This document shows positions 1 through 4,686 of a stretch of 5,175 bases of DNA, one piece after another (within the stretch, counting starts at the first letter, position 1; each line of letters opens with the position of its first letter). The DNA comes from Oscillibacter sp. (GTDB taxonomy: Bacteria; Bacillota; Clostridia; Oscillospirales; Oscillospiraceae): positions 1 through 5,175 of the forward strand of contig JAAVHG010000144.1 in NCBI GenBank assembly GCA_014799855.1, in the 5' to 3' direction. The notes beneath the pieces were generated by a model that did no database searches, was not told the origin of the DNA, and saw only the letters and a program-made list of their open reading frames with translations. Both the position numbers and the translations under genes were made by a program.

Positions 1-263
1 AGCCCTCTGAGGGCTGGTCCTTTTCCACCCCCCATTTTCTCTTTGGTTGCGCCAAAGAGAAAACGGGCCGTGGACGGTCCAAAAGAGAAACCGCTTGCGC
101 GCTTGGACTGCCCTGCAAGTCAGGTATGTCTTTGGGCCGCGGCGTGGTGCTGGCGGGGGTTGGTGGTTGACGATACCTCTTTCCTTCTCTTTTCGCTGCC
201 GCTGGCGCGGTGGGTTACAATACCGCTTCTCTTTGTGGCACTACCGCCATTGGGTGAAATTTC
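1..263. other. Non-coding GC-rich spacer downstream of pheS
   Basis: I see no credible gene here. The short open frames on the plus strand have no ribosome binding site and arginine/tryptophan-rich low-quality translations. On the minus strand, where pheT would be expected after pheS, the only early ATG (near 249) opens a frame of about a dozen codons. The sequence is marked by short inverted repeats: AGCCC/GGGCT at 1-15, the long hairpin at 31-67, and GTCCAA/TTGGAC at 77-82 and 103-108. The word TCTCTTT or its complement recurs around 39-44, 55-60, 83-88, 187-192 and 228-233. None of the hairpins is followed by a T tract on either strand, so no standard terminator for pheS can be pointed to. 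It may be a dispersed intergenic repeat, but that needs genome-wide comparison. Confidence 0.5.
31..67. repeat. Long hairpin-forming inverted repeat (16-bp arms, 5-nt loop)
   Basis: The arms at 31-46 and 52-67 are complementary over 16 positions with one mismatch (34 against 64), around the loop TTGCG. On the minus-strand transcript, the direction of pheS, that mismatch becomes a G-U pair, so the stem would be fully paired in RNA. There is no T tract after it in either direction, which argues against a standard intrinsic terminator. It could be a repetitive extragenic palindrome, or a structure protecting the 3' end of the pheS mRNA. Confidence 0.6.
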
Positions 264-1289
264 TTAGAATTGTTCCAGGAAACGCATGTCATTCTCGAAA
301 ATCAGGCGCATGTCGCTGATTTTATACTGGCCCAGGGCCAGGCGCTCCAGGCCTAGGCCGAAGGCGTAGCCGGAATATTCCTCCGGGTCCACGCCGCAGT
401 TTTTCAGCACCTTGGGATGGACCATGCCCGCGCCCAACAGCTCAATCCAGCCCTCACCCTTGCAGGTGGGGCAGCCCTTGCCGCCGCATTTATAGCACTG
501 GATGTCCATCTCACAGCTGGGCTCGGTGAAGGGGAAGTGGTGGGGCCGGAACCGGGTCTGGGTGTCGGGCCCGTAAATTTCCCGAATCACGGCGTTGAGG
601 GTCCCCTTCAAGTCCGCCATGGTTACGCCCTTGTCCACCACAAGCCCCTCGATCTGGTGGAACATGGGAGAGTGGGTCGCGTCCACCTCGTCCTTCCGGT
701 AAACCCGTCCGGCGGATACCATGCGGATAGGCACGCCGTAGGTTTCGATGGCCCGAATCTGCATAGGGGAGGTCTGGGACCGGAGAAGGACAGAGGAGTC
801 CTCTTTCAGATAAAAGGTATCGGTCCAGTCCCGGGAGGGATGGTTCTCCGGGGCGTTGAGCTTGGTGAAGTTGTACTCCGCCTGCTCCACCTCCGGGCCG
901 TCCATCACCTCAAAGCCCATGTTGAGGAAGATCTCCTTCATCTCGTCCAGCGCGGCGTACATGGGGTGCTTGCGGCCCCGCTCCTCCCGCTTTCCGGGGA
1001 TGGTCACGTCCACGGTTTCCAGCTTCAGTTTGGCCTCCATGGCTTTCTGGGAGAGAACGGCGGACTGGCGCTGAATTGCCTCCTCCAGCGCGGCGCGGAC
1101 GTCGTTGGCCATCTGGCCCATAGCGGGGCGTTCCTCCGGGGAGAGTCCGCCCATCTGCTTCAACACGGCGGTCAGCTCGCCCTTTTTCCCCAGGTACTTC
1201 ACCCGCAGAGCCTCCAGGTCCGTCCTGCCCTGCACGGCGGATATGGCCTCCAAAGCACCCCGGCGAATGGTCTCCAATTGCTGTTTCAT
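264..1289 (-). CDS. pheS: Phenylalanine--tRNA ligase alpha subunit
   Basis: Cytoplasmic class II aminoacyl-tRNA synthetase subunit. With PheT it forms an alpha2-beta2 enzyme that charges tRNA-Phe with phenylalanine using ATP. The 341-residue length is normal for the family. Residues 1-90 are the helical, charged N-terminal tRNA-binding arm. The catalytic domain follows, with a motif-1 region at about 108-135 (MGFEVMDGPEVE), motif 2 at about 194-217 (GRVYRKDEVDATHSPMFHQIE) and motif 3 at 308-318 (YAFGLGLERLA). Residues 265-276 hold a CxxC-x4-CxxC cluster (C265, C268, C273, C276) in the loop before LGAGMVHP. I recall Cys-rich versions of this loop in other clostridial PheS, and it may bind zinc. 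The ATG at 1287-1289 is preceded by AAAGGAG at 1299-1305, fixing the start. The stop is TAA at 264-266. The gene is controlled by the upstream T-box. No pheT is seen downstream inside the window. Confidence 0.97.
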   Translation of the reverse strand: MKQQLETIRRGALEAISAVQGRTDLEALRVKYLGKKGELTAVLKQMGGLSPEERPAMGQMANDVRAALEEAIQRQSAVLSQKAMEAKLKLETVDVTIPGKREERGRKHPMYAALDEMKEIFLNMGFEVMDGPEVEQAEYNFTKLNAPENHPSRDWTDTFYLKEDSSVLLRSQTSPMQIRAIETYGVPIRMVSAGRVYRKDEVDATHSPMFHQIEGLVVDKGVTMADLKGTLNAVIREIYGPDTQTRFRPHHFPFTEPSCEMDIQCYKCGGKGCPTCKGEGWIELLGAGMVHPKVLKNCGVDPEEYSGYAFGLGLERLALGQYKISDMRLIFENDMRFLEQF

Positions 1290-1322
1290 ATCAGATAGCT
1301 CCTTTCAGCGTTTCAAACCAGT

Positions 1323-1367
1323 AAAATAAAAAGCGCCCATCGTCCCAAATTCTGGGACGAAAGGCGC
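1323..1367 (-). terminator. Regulated intrinsic terminator of the T-box leader
   Basis: On the minus strand a hairpin forms between GGCGC at 1367-1363 and GCGCC at 1337-1333, and between TGGGACG... at 1359-1353 and CGTCCCA at 1347-1341. A T-rich run (TTTTTATTTTA) follows at about 1332-1322. It starts about 10 nt after the T-box sequence, the usual spacing for the alternative terminator/antiterminator pair. Uncharged tRNA-Phe should favour the antiterminator and disrupt this hairpin. Confidence 0.92.
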
Positions 1368-1570
1368 ACATTTCCTTCCGCGGTACCACCCAAATTCGCG
1401 CCAAAAGCGGCGCGCGCTCAGCGTCCCAGTAACGGGGGACGATCCGCCGTGTCTCCACGGCCGCTCCCAGGCGAACCAAGCGGCACGTCCCAGGGCGGCT
1501 TTCAGCCGGCGACCGACCCTCTCTTAGAAACGCAAACCCGCTATTTTCCTGTTCCATGCGGTTGAAACTG
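1323..1570 (-). promoter_or_regulatory. T-box leader (tRNA-Phe-sensing riboswitch) of pheS
   Basis: Cis-acting RNA that binds uncharged tRNA and lets transcription continue into pheS when phenylalanyl-tRNA is scarce. Reading the minus strand, the hallmark T-box sequence GGGTGGTACCGCGG lies at 1391-1378. Its bulge pairs with the free tRNA acceptor end, and the terminator hairpin follows immediately. Upstream are typical stem I elements: AGAGAGGG near 1524-1517 and an apical GGCTGAAAGCC around 1507-1497. A UUC triplet, a phenylalanine codon, at 1475-1473 lies on the 3' side of stem I, where the specifier is expected. I infer this is the specifier, but did not fold the RNA. The 5' boundary is set from the promoter at 1577-1605 and is approximate. 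The open frame across this stretch on the minus strand is not a gene. Confidence 0.93.
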
Positions 1571-1576
1571 CTTTTA

Positions 1577-1605
1577 TTTATAACACAGCCGGAAAAGAAA
1601 TGCAA
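1577..1605 (-). promoter_or_regulatory. Sigma-A-type promoter of pheS
   Basis: On the minus strand a -35 box TTGCAT (1605-1600) and a -10 box TATAAA (1582-1577) are separated by exactly 17 bases. This places the transcription start at about 1570, some 45 bases ahead of the first recognisable T-box stem I element. Both boxes differ from consensus by one base. Confidence 0.75.
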
Positions 1606-1701
1606 GAGAAAAAACCGCAAAACTTATATATCATATACGCCGTATTCCACGTTATCTTCTTCCTTGTGATGGGTATGAAAAACGGCGGCATAGTAAGTTA
1701 A
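1600..1701 (+). CDS. Possible 33-residue single-pass membrane peptide (doubtful)
   Basis: An ATG at 1600 opens a frame ending in TAA at 1699-1701. The peptide has a charged head (MQEKKPQN), a continuous hydrophobic stretch of about 17 residues (LYIIYAVFHVIFFLVMG) and a short polar tail (MKNGGIVS). That is the layout of a small single-pass membrane protein. Against it: only a weak GGAAAAG precedes the ATG, I see no well-spaced promoter for it, and its start overlaps the -35 box of the divergent pheS promoter. The opposite strand is also open here and ends with VEYGVYDI before a TAA at 1626-1624, so the stretch could equally be a remnant read the other way. I recognise neither product. Confidence 0.2.
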   Translation: MQEKKPQNLYIIYAVFHVIFFLVMGMKNGGIVS

Positions 1702-1713
1702 AAATATTTCACA

Positions 1714-1750
1714 CTTTGTAGTTGACAAAGCATACAGGAAGTGATATATT
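1714..1750 (+). promoter_or_regulatory. Promoter with overlapping operator-like inverted repeat
   Basis: A perfect -35 box TTGACA (1722-1727) and a -10 box TATATT (1745-1750) are spaced by 17 bases. Transcription should start near 1757, leaving a leader of about 40 nt before the ATG at 1797. The -35 box lies inside the inverted repeat CTTTGT-agttg-ACAAAG (1714-1719 and 1725-1730). That is a natural position for a dimeric HTH repressor to block RNA polymerase. The likely binder is the Xre-type protein encoded at 2203-2406, which would make the unit autoregulated. This is inference from position only. Confidence 0.75.
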
Positions 1751-1796
1751 CATAACACCATCTGAGTTAAAAATAGATCAAACGGAGGAATGGAAC

Positions 1797-2201
1797 ATGA
1801 ACGCAAAAGTCACCTTAAAGGAAACCGTCGCAACCAAAATGATTTACGCGGCACTCCTTGTCTGCTATTATTGGATGTGGGCCAGACGGGACTGGCATGA
1901 TTATTATATGACGATTCAGAGTGCGGTCGTCATATTCACCGCCGTATTTTTTGCCATAAGGGCAAACCGCATCTATAAGTACAGCAAAGAAGAAACGGAT
2001 GAGCTTGCCATTCAAAATCTGTGGAGGACCGATGCGATCGGATTGAAAATTATGATAGCCGCCGTCGTGATCATTGCCTTTGCGTGCGCTGTCGCTTTCA
2101 TCGACGGAAGCACGGCAGGCTATGCGCTTGTTGGCATGATACTGGTATTATCGGTTATTCGATTCATTATATTCTGCGTGATGGACAGTAAGGGAGTCTG
2201 A
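1797..2201 (+). CDS. Small four-helix membrane protein paired with an HTH regulator
   Basis: A 134-residue integral membrane protein of unknown function. Four hydrophobic segments are visible at about residues 13-29, 37-57, 81-103 and 107-128. A charged cytoplasmic-type loop, YKYSKEETDELAIQNLWRTD (about 60-79), lies between helices 2 and 3. The layout resembles the small DUF2178-like membrane proteins often encoded next to tiny Xre regulators in Bacillota, but I cannot assign it to a named family. I chose the ATG at 1797 because GGAGGA (1784-1789) precedes it by 7 bases. The longer frame beginning with TTG at 1722 would start on the -35 box itself. The stop is one base before the next gene, so the two are co-transcribed. 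There is no enzymatic motif. A role as sensor or partner of the regulator is possible but unproven. Confidence 0.85.
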   Translation: MNAKVTLKETVATKMIYAALLVCYYWMWARRDWHDYYMTIQSAVVIFTAVFFAIRANRIYKYSKEETDELAIQNLWRTDAIGLKIMIAAVVIIAFACAVAFIDGSTAGYALVGMILVLSVIRFIIFCVMDSKGV

Positions 2202-2202
2202 G

Positions 2203-2406
2203 ATGGCTCTTCAAACGAGGGTCAAAGAATATCGGGAAAAAGCGGGATTAAAGCAAAGCGAATTGGCAGAATTGGTTCATGTAAGGCGTGAAACGATTGT
2301 ACATCTGGAAAACGGCAGATATAATCCATCGCTAAAGTTGGCGATGGATATTGCAAAAGTTTTTCATGTGACGGTGGAGGAGCTGTTTGAATTTACAGAG
2401 GACTGA
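2203..2406 (+). CDS. Xre-family helix-turn-helix transcriptional regulator
   Basis: A 67-residue DNA-binding protein made of essentially one HTH_3 (Cro/C1-type) domain. The helix-turn-helix runs from about residue 17 to 36 (KQSELAELVHVRRETIVHLE). The family-typical ENGRYNPSL (36-44) and the helical tail LAMDIAKVFHVTVEELFEF follow. This short form, ending just after the ELF motif, is common in Bacillota beside small membrane proteins. It starts one base after the stop of the membrane protein gene, with AGGGAG at 2191-2196 as ribosome binding site inside the end of that gene. It probably represses its own promoter at 1722-1750 through the CTTTGT/ACAAAG repeat. What signal it answers to cannot be read from the sequence. 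No clear terminator follows. Confidence 0.92.
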   Translation: MALQTRVKEYREKAGLKQSELAELVHVRRETIVHLENGRYNPSLKLAMDIAKVFHVTVEELFEFTED

Positions 2407-2497
2407 TTCCGGCAGTTCCGCAAGAAATCACCTCTTTCCCATGAATTGCTGAACCGCACGAACCAGCATAGGTTCAAAATATTTACCCACTCAATTC

Positions 2498-2711
2498 CAC
2501 CGGAAACACGAAATCGAATGGATAACGACCACCAGCGGGAAGCCGATACCGTTTGACCCTAAACCCGTGTTCGTGATCGAGGGAGAAGGGCGGGACACCT
2601 TCACGGACGACAGCGGCGCCGATTGTGGGACGCGTCGCCCGCCCGGAAGAGGAATCGCCGGAACTGCCCGTTGCAGTTGTTCCGCATTGGAAAACGTGCG
2701 GAAGGGGGTGA
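2498..2711 (+). pseudogene. Frameshifted phage/ICE-type small protein remnant
   Basis: Two frames join into one recognisable protein. The first reads HEIEWITTTSGKPIPFDPKPV and on to TDDSGA, about position 2620. A one-base shift then gives IVGRVARPEEESPELP and VVPHWKTCGRG, ending in TGA at 2709-2711. The 'IxWITxxSGKxxPxDPxPV ... HWxTC' pattern is that of small proteins carried by phages and integrative elements of Clostridia, seen by me from memory and not by search. The simplest lesion is one extra G near 2621. The usual N-terminal start and any CxxC pair are absent. No start codon with a ribosome binding site precedes the first frame, so the 5' end is also lost, with a junction somewhere around 2480-2500. 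Its stop lies 4 bases before the next remnant, as in a packed operon. Confidence 0.7.
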
Positions 2712-2715
2712 GATC

Positions 2716-2895
2716 GTGAAGCGTCAATTCTGCTTGCCCTGTTTCCTTGAACTGAAAAAGGCTGGGAAACACAACATTCAGCGCGTCGGCGGCGGGGTCA
2801 ATATGAAGATCACGTGCTAGAAGCGCAAGCGCCGCCGGTACGGGGCCAAATATGAAATTTCCCGGAAGGAAGGTGCAGGCCGTGACAAACAGTGA
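2716..2895 (+). pseudogene. Cys-rich zinc-ribbon-like small protein, broken by an amber stop
   Basis: A GTG at 2716 after AAGGGGG (2702-2708) opens a frame beginning MKRQFCLPCFLELKKAG, with a CxxC pair at residues 6 and 9. It stops at TAG (2818-2820) directly after KITC. Past the stop the same frame goes on with KRKRRRYGAKYEIS to TGA at 2893-2895. Related small phage/ICE proteins, as I recall them, have a second CxxC followed by KRRRYG at this point. The stop therefore falls inside the second zinc knuckle, and the expected fourth cysteine reads CGC (Arg), one transition away from TGC. Two lesions in one motif suggest decay rather than programmed readthrough. Residues 1-34 could still be made as a short peptide. 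Confidence 0.65.
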
Positions 2896-3130
2896 AGCGA
2901 AAGCGGCCTTGCTGGAGGAATGCCAGGCGGTTTATGCCGGTATTACCTATCAGAAAATAACCGCGCTGATCTATCGCAAGGCCGGGCGAGACAAGCGCGT
3001 TCAGGTTGCGGCGGAACTGCTGGACCGTAACGGGCGCGCCGTCGTGATTGTGCCGATTGAAAAAATCGAAAGAGGGACAAGCAATGCCGAAAAGGAGCGT
3101 TTTTGGACTGTGAGGACTTGGTGGAGTTGA
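2882..3130 (+). CDS. Hypothetical small accessory protein of the element remnant
   Basis: Open frame of 82 residues from GTG at 2882, beginning MTNSEAKAALLEECQAVYAG and running through ITYQKITALIYRKAG to the stop at 3128-3130. Upstream GGAAGGAAGG (2865-2874) can serve as ribosome binding site. An in-frame ATG at 2852 would add ten residues but lies ahead of that site, so I prefer the GTG. The predicted fold is a helix followed by beta strands (AVYAGITYQKITALIYR, VQVAAELLDRNGRAVVIVP). Similar proteins of about 75-90 residues accompany the two preceding remnants in phage and ICE modules, as I recall them. Its function is unknown. It overlaps the end of the preceding broken frame by 14 bases. 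The last dozen residues (ERFWTVRTWWS) look atypical and may reflect a shifted 3' end. Confidence 0.6.
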   Translation: MTNSEAKAALLEECQAVYAGITYQKITALIYRKAGRDKRVQVAAELLDRNGRAVVIVPIEKIERGTSNAEKERFWTVRTWWS

Positions 3131-3146
3131 CACTTCCGGACATTTT
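3084..3146 (+). pseudogene. Possible fragment of a fourth small gene cut by the IS
   Basis: An ATG at 3084, preceded by AGAGGG (3071-3076), opens MPKRSVFGL and stops at TGA (3111-3113). In the neighbouring frame the sequence continues plausibly as CEDLVELTLPDIL up to the left end of the insertion sequence at 3147. This would fit a small gene that first lost frame and was then separated from its 3' end by the insertion. The stretch is short and I recognise no family, so the call is weak. Confidence 0.25.
3142..3146. repeat. Probable target-site duplication, left copy (ATTTT)
   Basis: ATTTT directly precedes the left terminal repeat, and an identical ATTTT directly follows the right one at 4645-4649. 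The five bases are AT-rich and could match by chance. The exact abutment on both inverted repeats supports a true duplication. Confidence 0.6.
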
Positions 3147-3166
3147 GGAGCTGTTGACAAAATGGG
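3147..3166 (+). repeat. Left terminal inverted repeat of the IS
   Basis: Twenty bases beginning GGAGCTGTTGACAAAATGGG. They match the complement of 4625-4644 except at one position (A here, G there). The repeat contains a TTGACA facing inward at 3154-3159. That is 27 bases from the -10 box at 3187, too far to act as a normal -35 for it. Confidence 0.88.
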
Positions 3167-3183
3167 AGAAAAATCGTCCAATG

Positions 3184-3192
3184 TGATATAAT
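3184..3192 (+). promoter_or_regulatory. Extended -10 promoter of the transposase gene
   Basis: TGATATAAT combines a perfect TATAAT (3187-3192) with the upstream TGN of extended -10 promoters. No -35 box lies at the usual 16-18 bases. The expected start at about 3199 leaves a leader of only ~14 nt. That leader starts within the purine-rich ribosome binding stretch at 3194-3205 (AAGGAGAGGGGG), so expression is probably modest, as is usual for transposases. Confidence 0.5.
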
Positions 3193-3212
3193 CAAGGAGA
3201 GGGGGCGAGGAA

Positions 3213-4571
3213 ATGCAGATGAAGTATCACATGGTAACGATAGAAGAGTTGGTACCAGAAAATCATTTTCTTCGGAAGGTGGAAGCGGCACTGGATCTGT
3301 CATTTGTATATGAGGAAACAGCGCATCTATATAGCCAAAGATACGGACGACCTCCCATCGACCCAGTGGTCATGGTAAAGTACCTGCTGGTTGGTTTTCT
3401 GTACGGCATCCCCTCGGAACGGCAGATCGAAGCGCGGTGTGCGGACAGCAACGCGTTTCGCTGGTATCTCGGCATAGATTTGGATGAACGGGTGCCTGAT
3501 CATAGCACCATCAGCCAACTGCGGCGGCGGAAACCGGCGTTTCGGAAGGTGTTTCGCCGGCTGTTCACGGAGGTAGTATCACAGTGTGTAAAGAAGGGGC
3601 TGGTAAGTGGGTGTCTTGCGGTGACAGACTCCACCCATGTGAAAGCCAACGCGTCCCGGGCCTCAGAGTATGAGGTGGATGTGGAGGAAGAGGCAGGGAA
3701 TTACTGGGAGCGGCTGGATGCCTATGGGGAGGAGGGGCTGGAGGATCTGAAGCGGCGAACAGGAAAACGGCGGGCAAAACGGACAAAGCAAGTCAAAAAG
3801 GACAAGCGTCGCAGTCATAAGCGGATGAGCCATACCGATCCGGAGGCTGGGTATATGACACGGCCCGGTAAGCCCAACGGTTTTTATTATCTGTCCCATC
3901 AGACCACCGACCCGGACTGCGGCATCATCACCGCCGTGACAGTAACACCGGGGGATGTCCATGATTCCAAGCCTTATCTGGAGCAGTTGGAGTATGTGCA
4001 TAAAAATGTTGTGCCTATCCAGGCCGCAGCGGCGGACTCCGCCTATGATTTCCCTCTGGCCCACCGGGTGCTGGAGGATTTTGGGATTGATTTTTTTGTA
4101 GTGCCGCAGCCTGCCCATGACCGCACCAAAGCGGAATTGAAGCGGGATGCTTTTACCTACGACGAAAAGCAGGATGTTTACCACTGCCCAAACGGAAAGG
4201 AGTTGTGTCCAAAGCGGTTGTACCGCAGCGGAAGCGGACTGTTTTGGGAATACTGGGCAGACAAGAAGGACTGCGGCAGCTGTCCATTGCGGACTGAATG
4301 CTTAAATGAGACAGACAAGGCTGGTGCCAGAAAGTTACAGGACAGCTATTTCAAGCCTTCGATCCAGCGGCATTCCTCCTGGCAGTGTGAACAGGAGTAC
4401 CACCTGGCGCTGAACAAGCGCCAGGTCTGGTGCGAGGGTACTTTTGCCGCACAGAAGTGGGGGCACAACTTAACACGTGTCTTGCGACGAGGCTTAGAGG
4501 CAGCGGAGGATCACTGTCTCCTTTCTGCTACGGCCTTGAACCTCAAAAGAATGATAAAGCGTATGGGATGA
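3213..4571 (+). CDS. IS1182-family DDE transposase
   Basis: Cut-and-paste transposase of 452 residues that binds the terminal repeats and moves the insertion sequence. The N-terminus (MVTIEELVPENHFLRKVEAAL, then YGRPPIDPVVMVKYLLVGFLYGI) is the DUF772 DNA-binding region typical of the family. The RNase H-like catalytic domain shows the first Asp in VTDSTHVKA (D139), the second in AADSAYDF (D275) and the Glu in QVWCEGTFAAQKW (E408). A cysteine cluster (C325, C332, C354, C357, C363) lies between the second Asp and the Glu, as usual in IS1182 enzymes. A very basic segment at about 180-205 interrupts the domain. I keep the ATG at 3213, with GAGGGGG 7 bases upstream. ATG at 3219 or 3231 is also possible, the latter giving the family-like MVTIEELVP. 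There is no frameshift or internal stop, so the enzyme may be active. Confidence 0.95.
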   Translation: MQMKYHMVTIEELVPENHFLRKVEAALDLSFVYEETAHLYSQRYGRPPIDPVVMVKYLLVGFLYGIPSERQIEARCADSNAFRWYLGIDLDERVPDHSTISQLRRRKPAFRKVFRRLFTEVVSQCVKKGLVSGCLAVTDSTHVKANASRASEYEVDVEEEAGNYWERLDAYGEEGLEDLKRRTGKRRAKRTKQVKKDKRRSHKRMSHTDPEAGYMTRPGKPNGFYYLSHQTTDPDCGIITAVTVTPGDVHDSKPYLEQLEYVHKNVVPIQAAAADSAYDFPLAHRVLEDFGIDFFVVPQPAHDRTKAELKRDAFTYDEKQDVYHCPNGKELCPKRLYRSGSGLFWEYWADKKDCGSCPLRTECLNETDKAGARKLQDSYFKPSIQRHSSWQCEQEYHLALNKRQVWCEGTFAAQKWGHNLTRVLRRGLEAAEDHCLLSATALNLKRMIKRMG

Positions 4572-4592
4572 CGCCGTAGGGCGTCTTTTTTC
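4570..4592 (+). terminator. Intrinsic terminator of the transposase gene
   Basis: GACGCC (4570-4575) pairs with GGCGTC (4580-4585) around a GTAG loop, followed by six T residues. The stem begins inside the transposase stop codon (TGA, 4569-4571), a compact arrangement. Confidence 0.9.
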
Positions 4593-4624
4593 TTGCTTTA
4601 CCCCCTTGTGTTTCCTATAATTTC

Positions 4625-4644
4625 CCCACTTTGTCAACAGCTCC
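4625..4644 (-). repeat. Right terminal inverted repeat of the IS
   Basis: Read on the minus strand it begins GGAGCTGTTGACAAAG and matches the left repeat at 19 of 20 positions. It ends directly at the ATTTT thought to be the right copy of the target duplication. Confidence 0.88.
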
Positions 4645-4649
4645 ATTTT
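4645..4649. repeat. Probable target-site duplication, right copy (ATTTT)
   Basis: Identical to the five bases at 3142-3146 on the other side of the insertion sequence. Joining the two flanks through a single ATTTT would restore the site before insertion. Confidence 0.6.
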
Positions 4650-4686
4650 ATCACAAGGCTCTTTCTTTTTTCCGCGCCCCATCCAC

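Larger units (their letters stand above)
3147..4644 (+). mobile_element. IS1182-family insertion sequence, apparently complete (1,498 bp)
   Basis: The element is bounded by 20-bp inverted repeats matching at 19 of 20 positions (3147-3166 and 4625-4644, starting GGAGCTGTTGACAAA). It is flanked by ATTTT on both sides. It contains one intact transposase gene, an extended -10 promoter ahead of it, and an intrinsic terminator after it. All the parts needed for transposition appear present. It separates a cluster of decayed small genes from the tail of a serine recombinase. Family assignment rests on the transposase sequence. The exact IS name would need an ISfinder search. Confidence 0.88.

Noticed and set aside
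417..1298. Long plus-strand open frame of 293 codons opposite pheS
   Set aside because: It is the antisense shadow of a GC-rich conserved gene; its His/Gly/Leu-rich translation is typical of such shadows and it has no ribosome binding site.
1291..1620. Minus-strand open frame of 109 codons upstream of pheS
   Set aside because: It runs through the T-box leader and its promoter; the sequence is explained by conserved RNA elements and the translation looks like no protein.
1722..1796. N-terminal extension of the membrane protein from TTG at 1722
   Set aside because: The TTG is part of the -35 box and transcription starts downstream of it; a good ribosome binding site precedes the ATG at 1797.
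2460..2475. GAACC/GGTTC hairpin as terminator of the HTH gene
   Set aside because: Five-base stem with no T run following; too weak to call.
3123..3159. Repeated GGAG...TTGACA words at 3123-3132 and 3147-3159, possibly a tandem IS end or double -35
   Set aside because: Similarity is limited to about ten bases with a two-base gap, and no -10 box lies 16-18 bases from either TTGACA.
3663..4184. Minus-strand open frame of 173 codons
   Set aside because: Antisense to the transposase catalytic region, with no start signals or recognisable domain.
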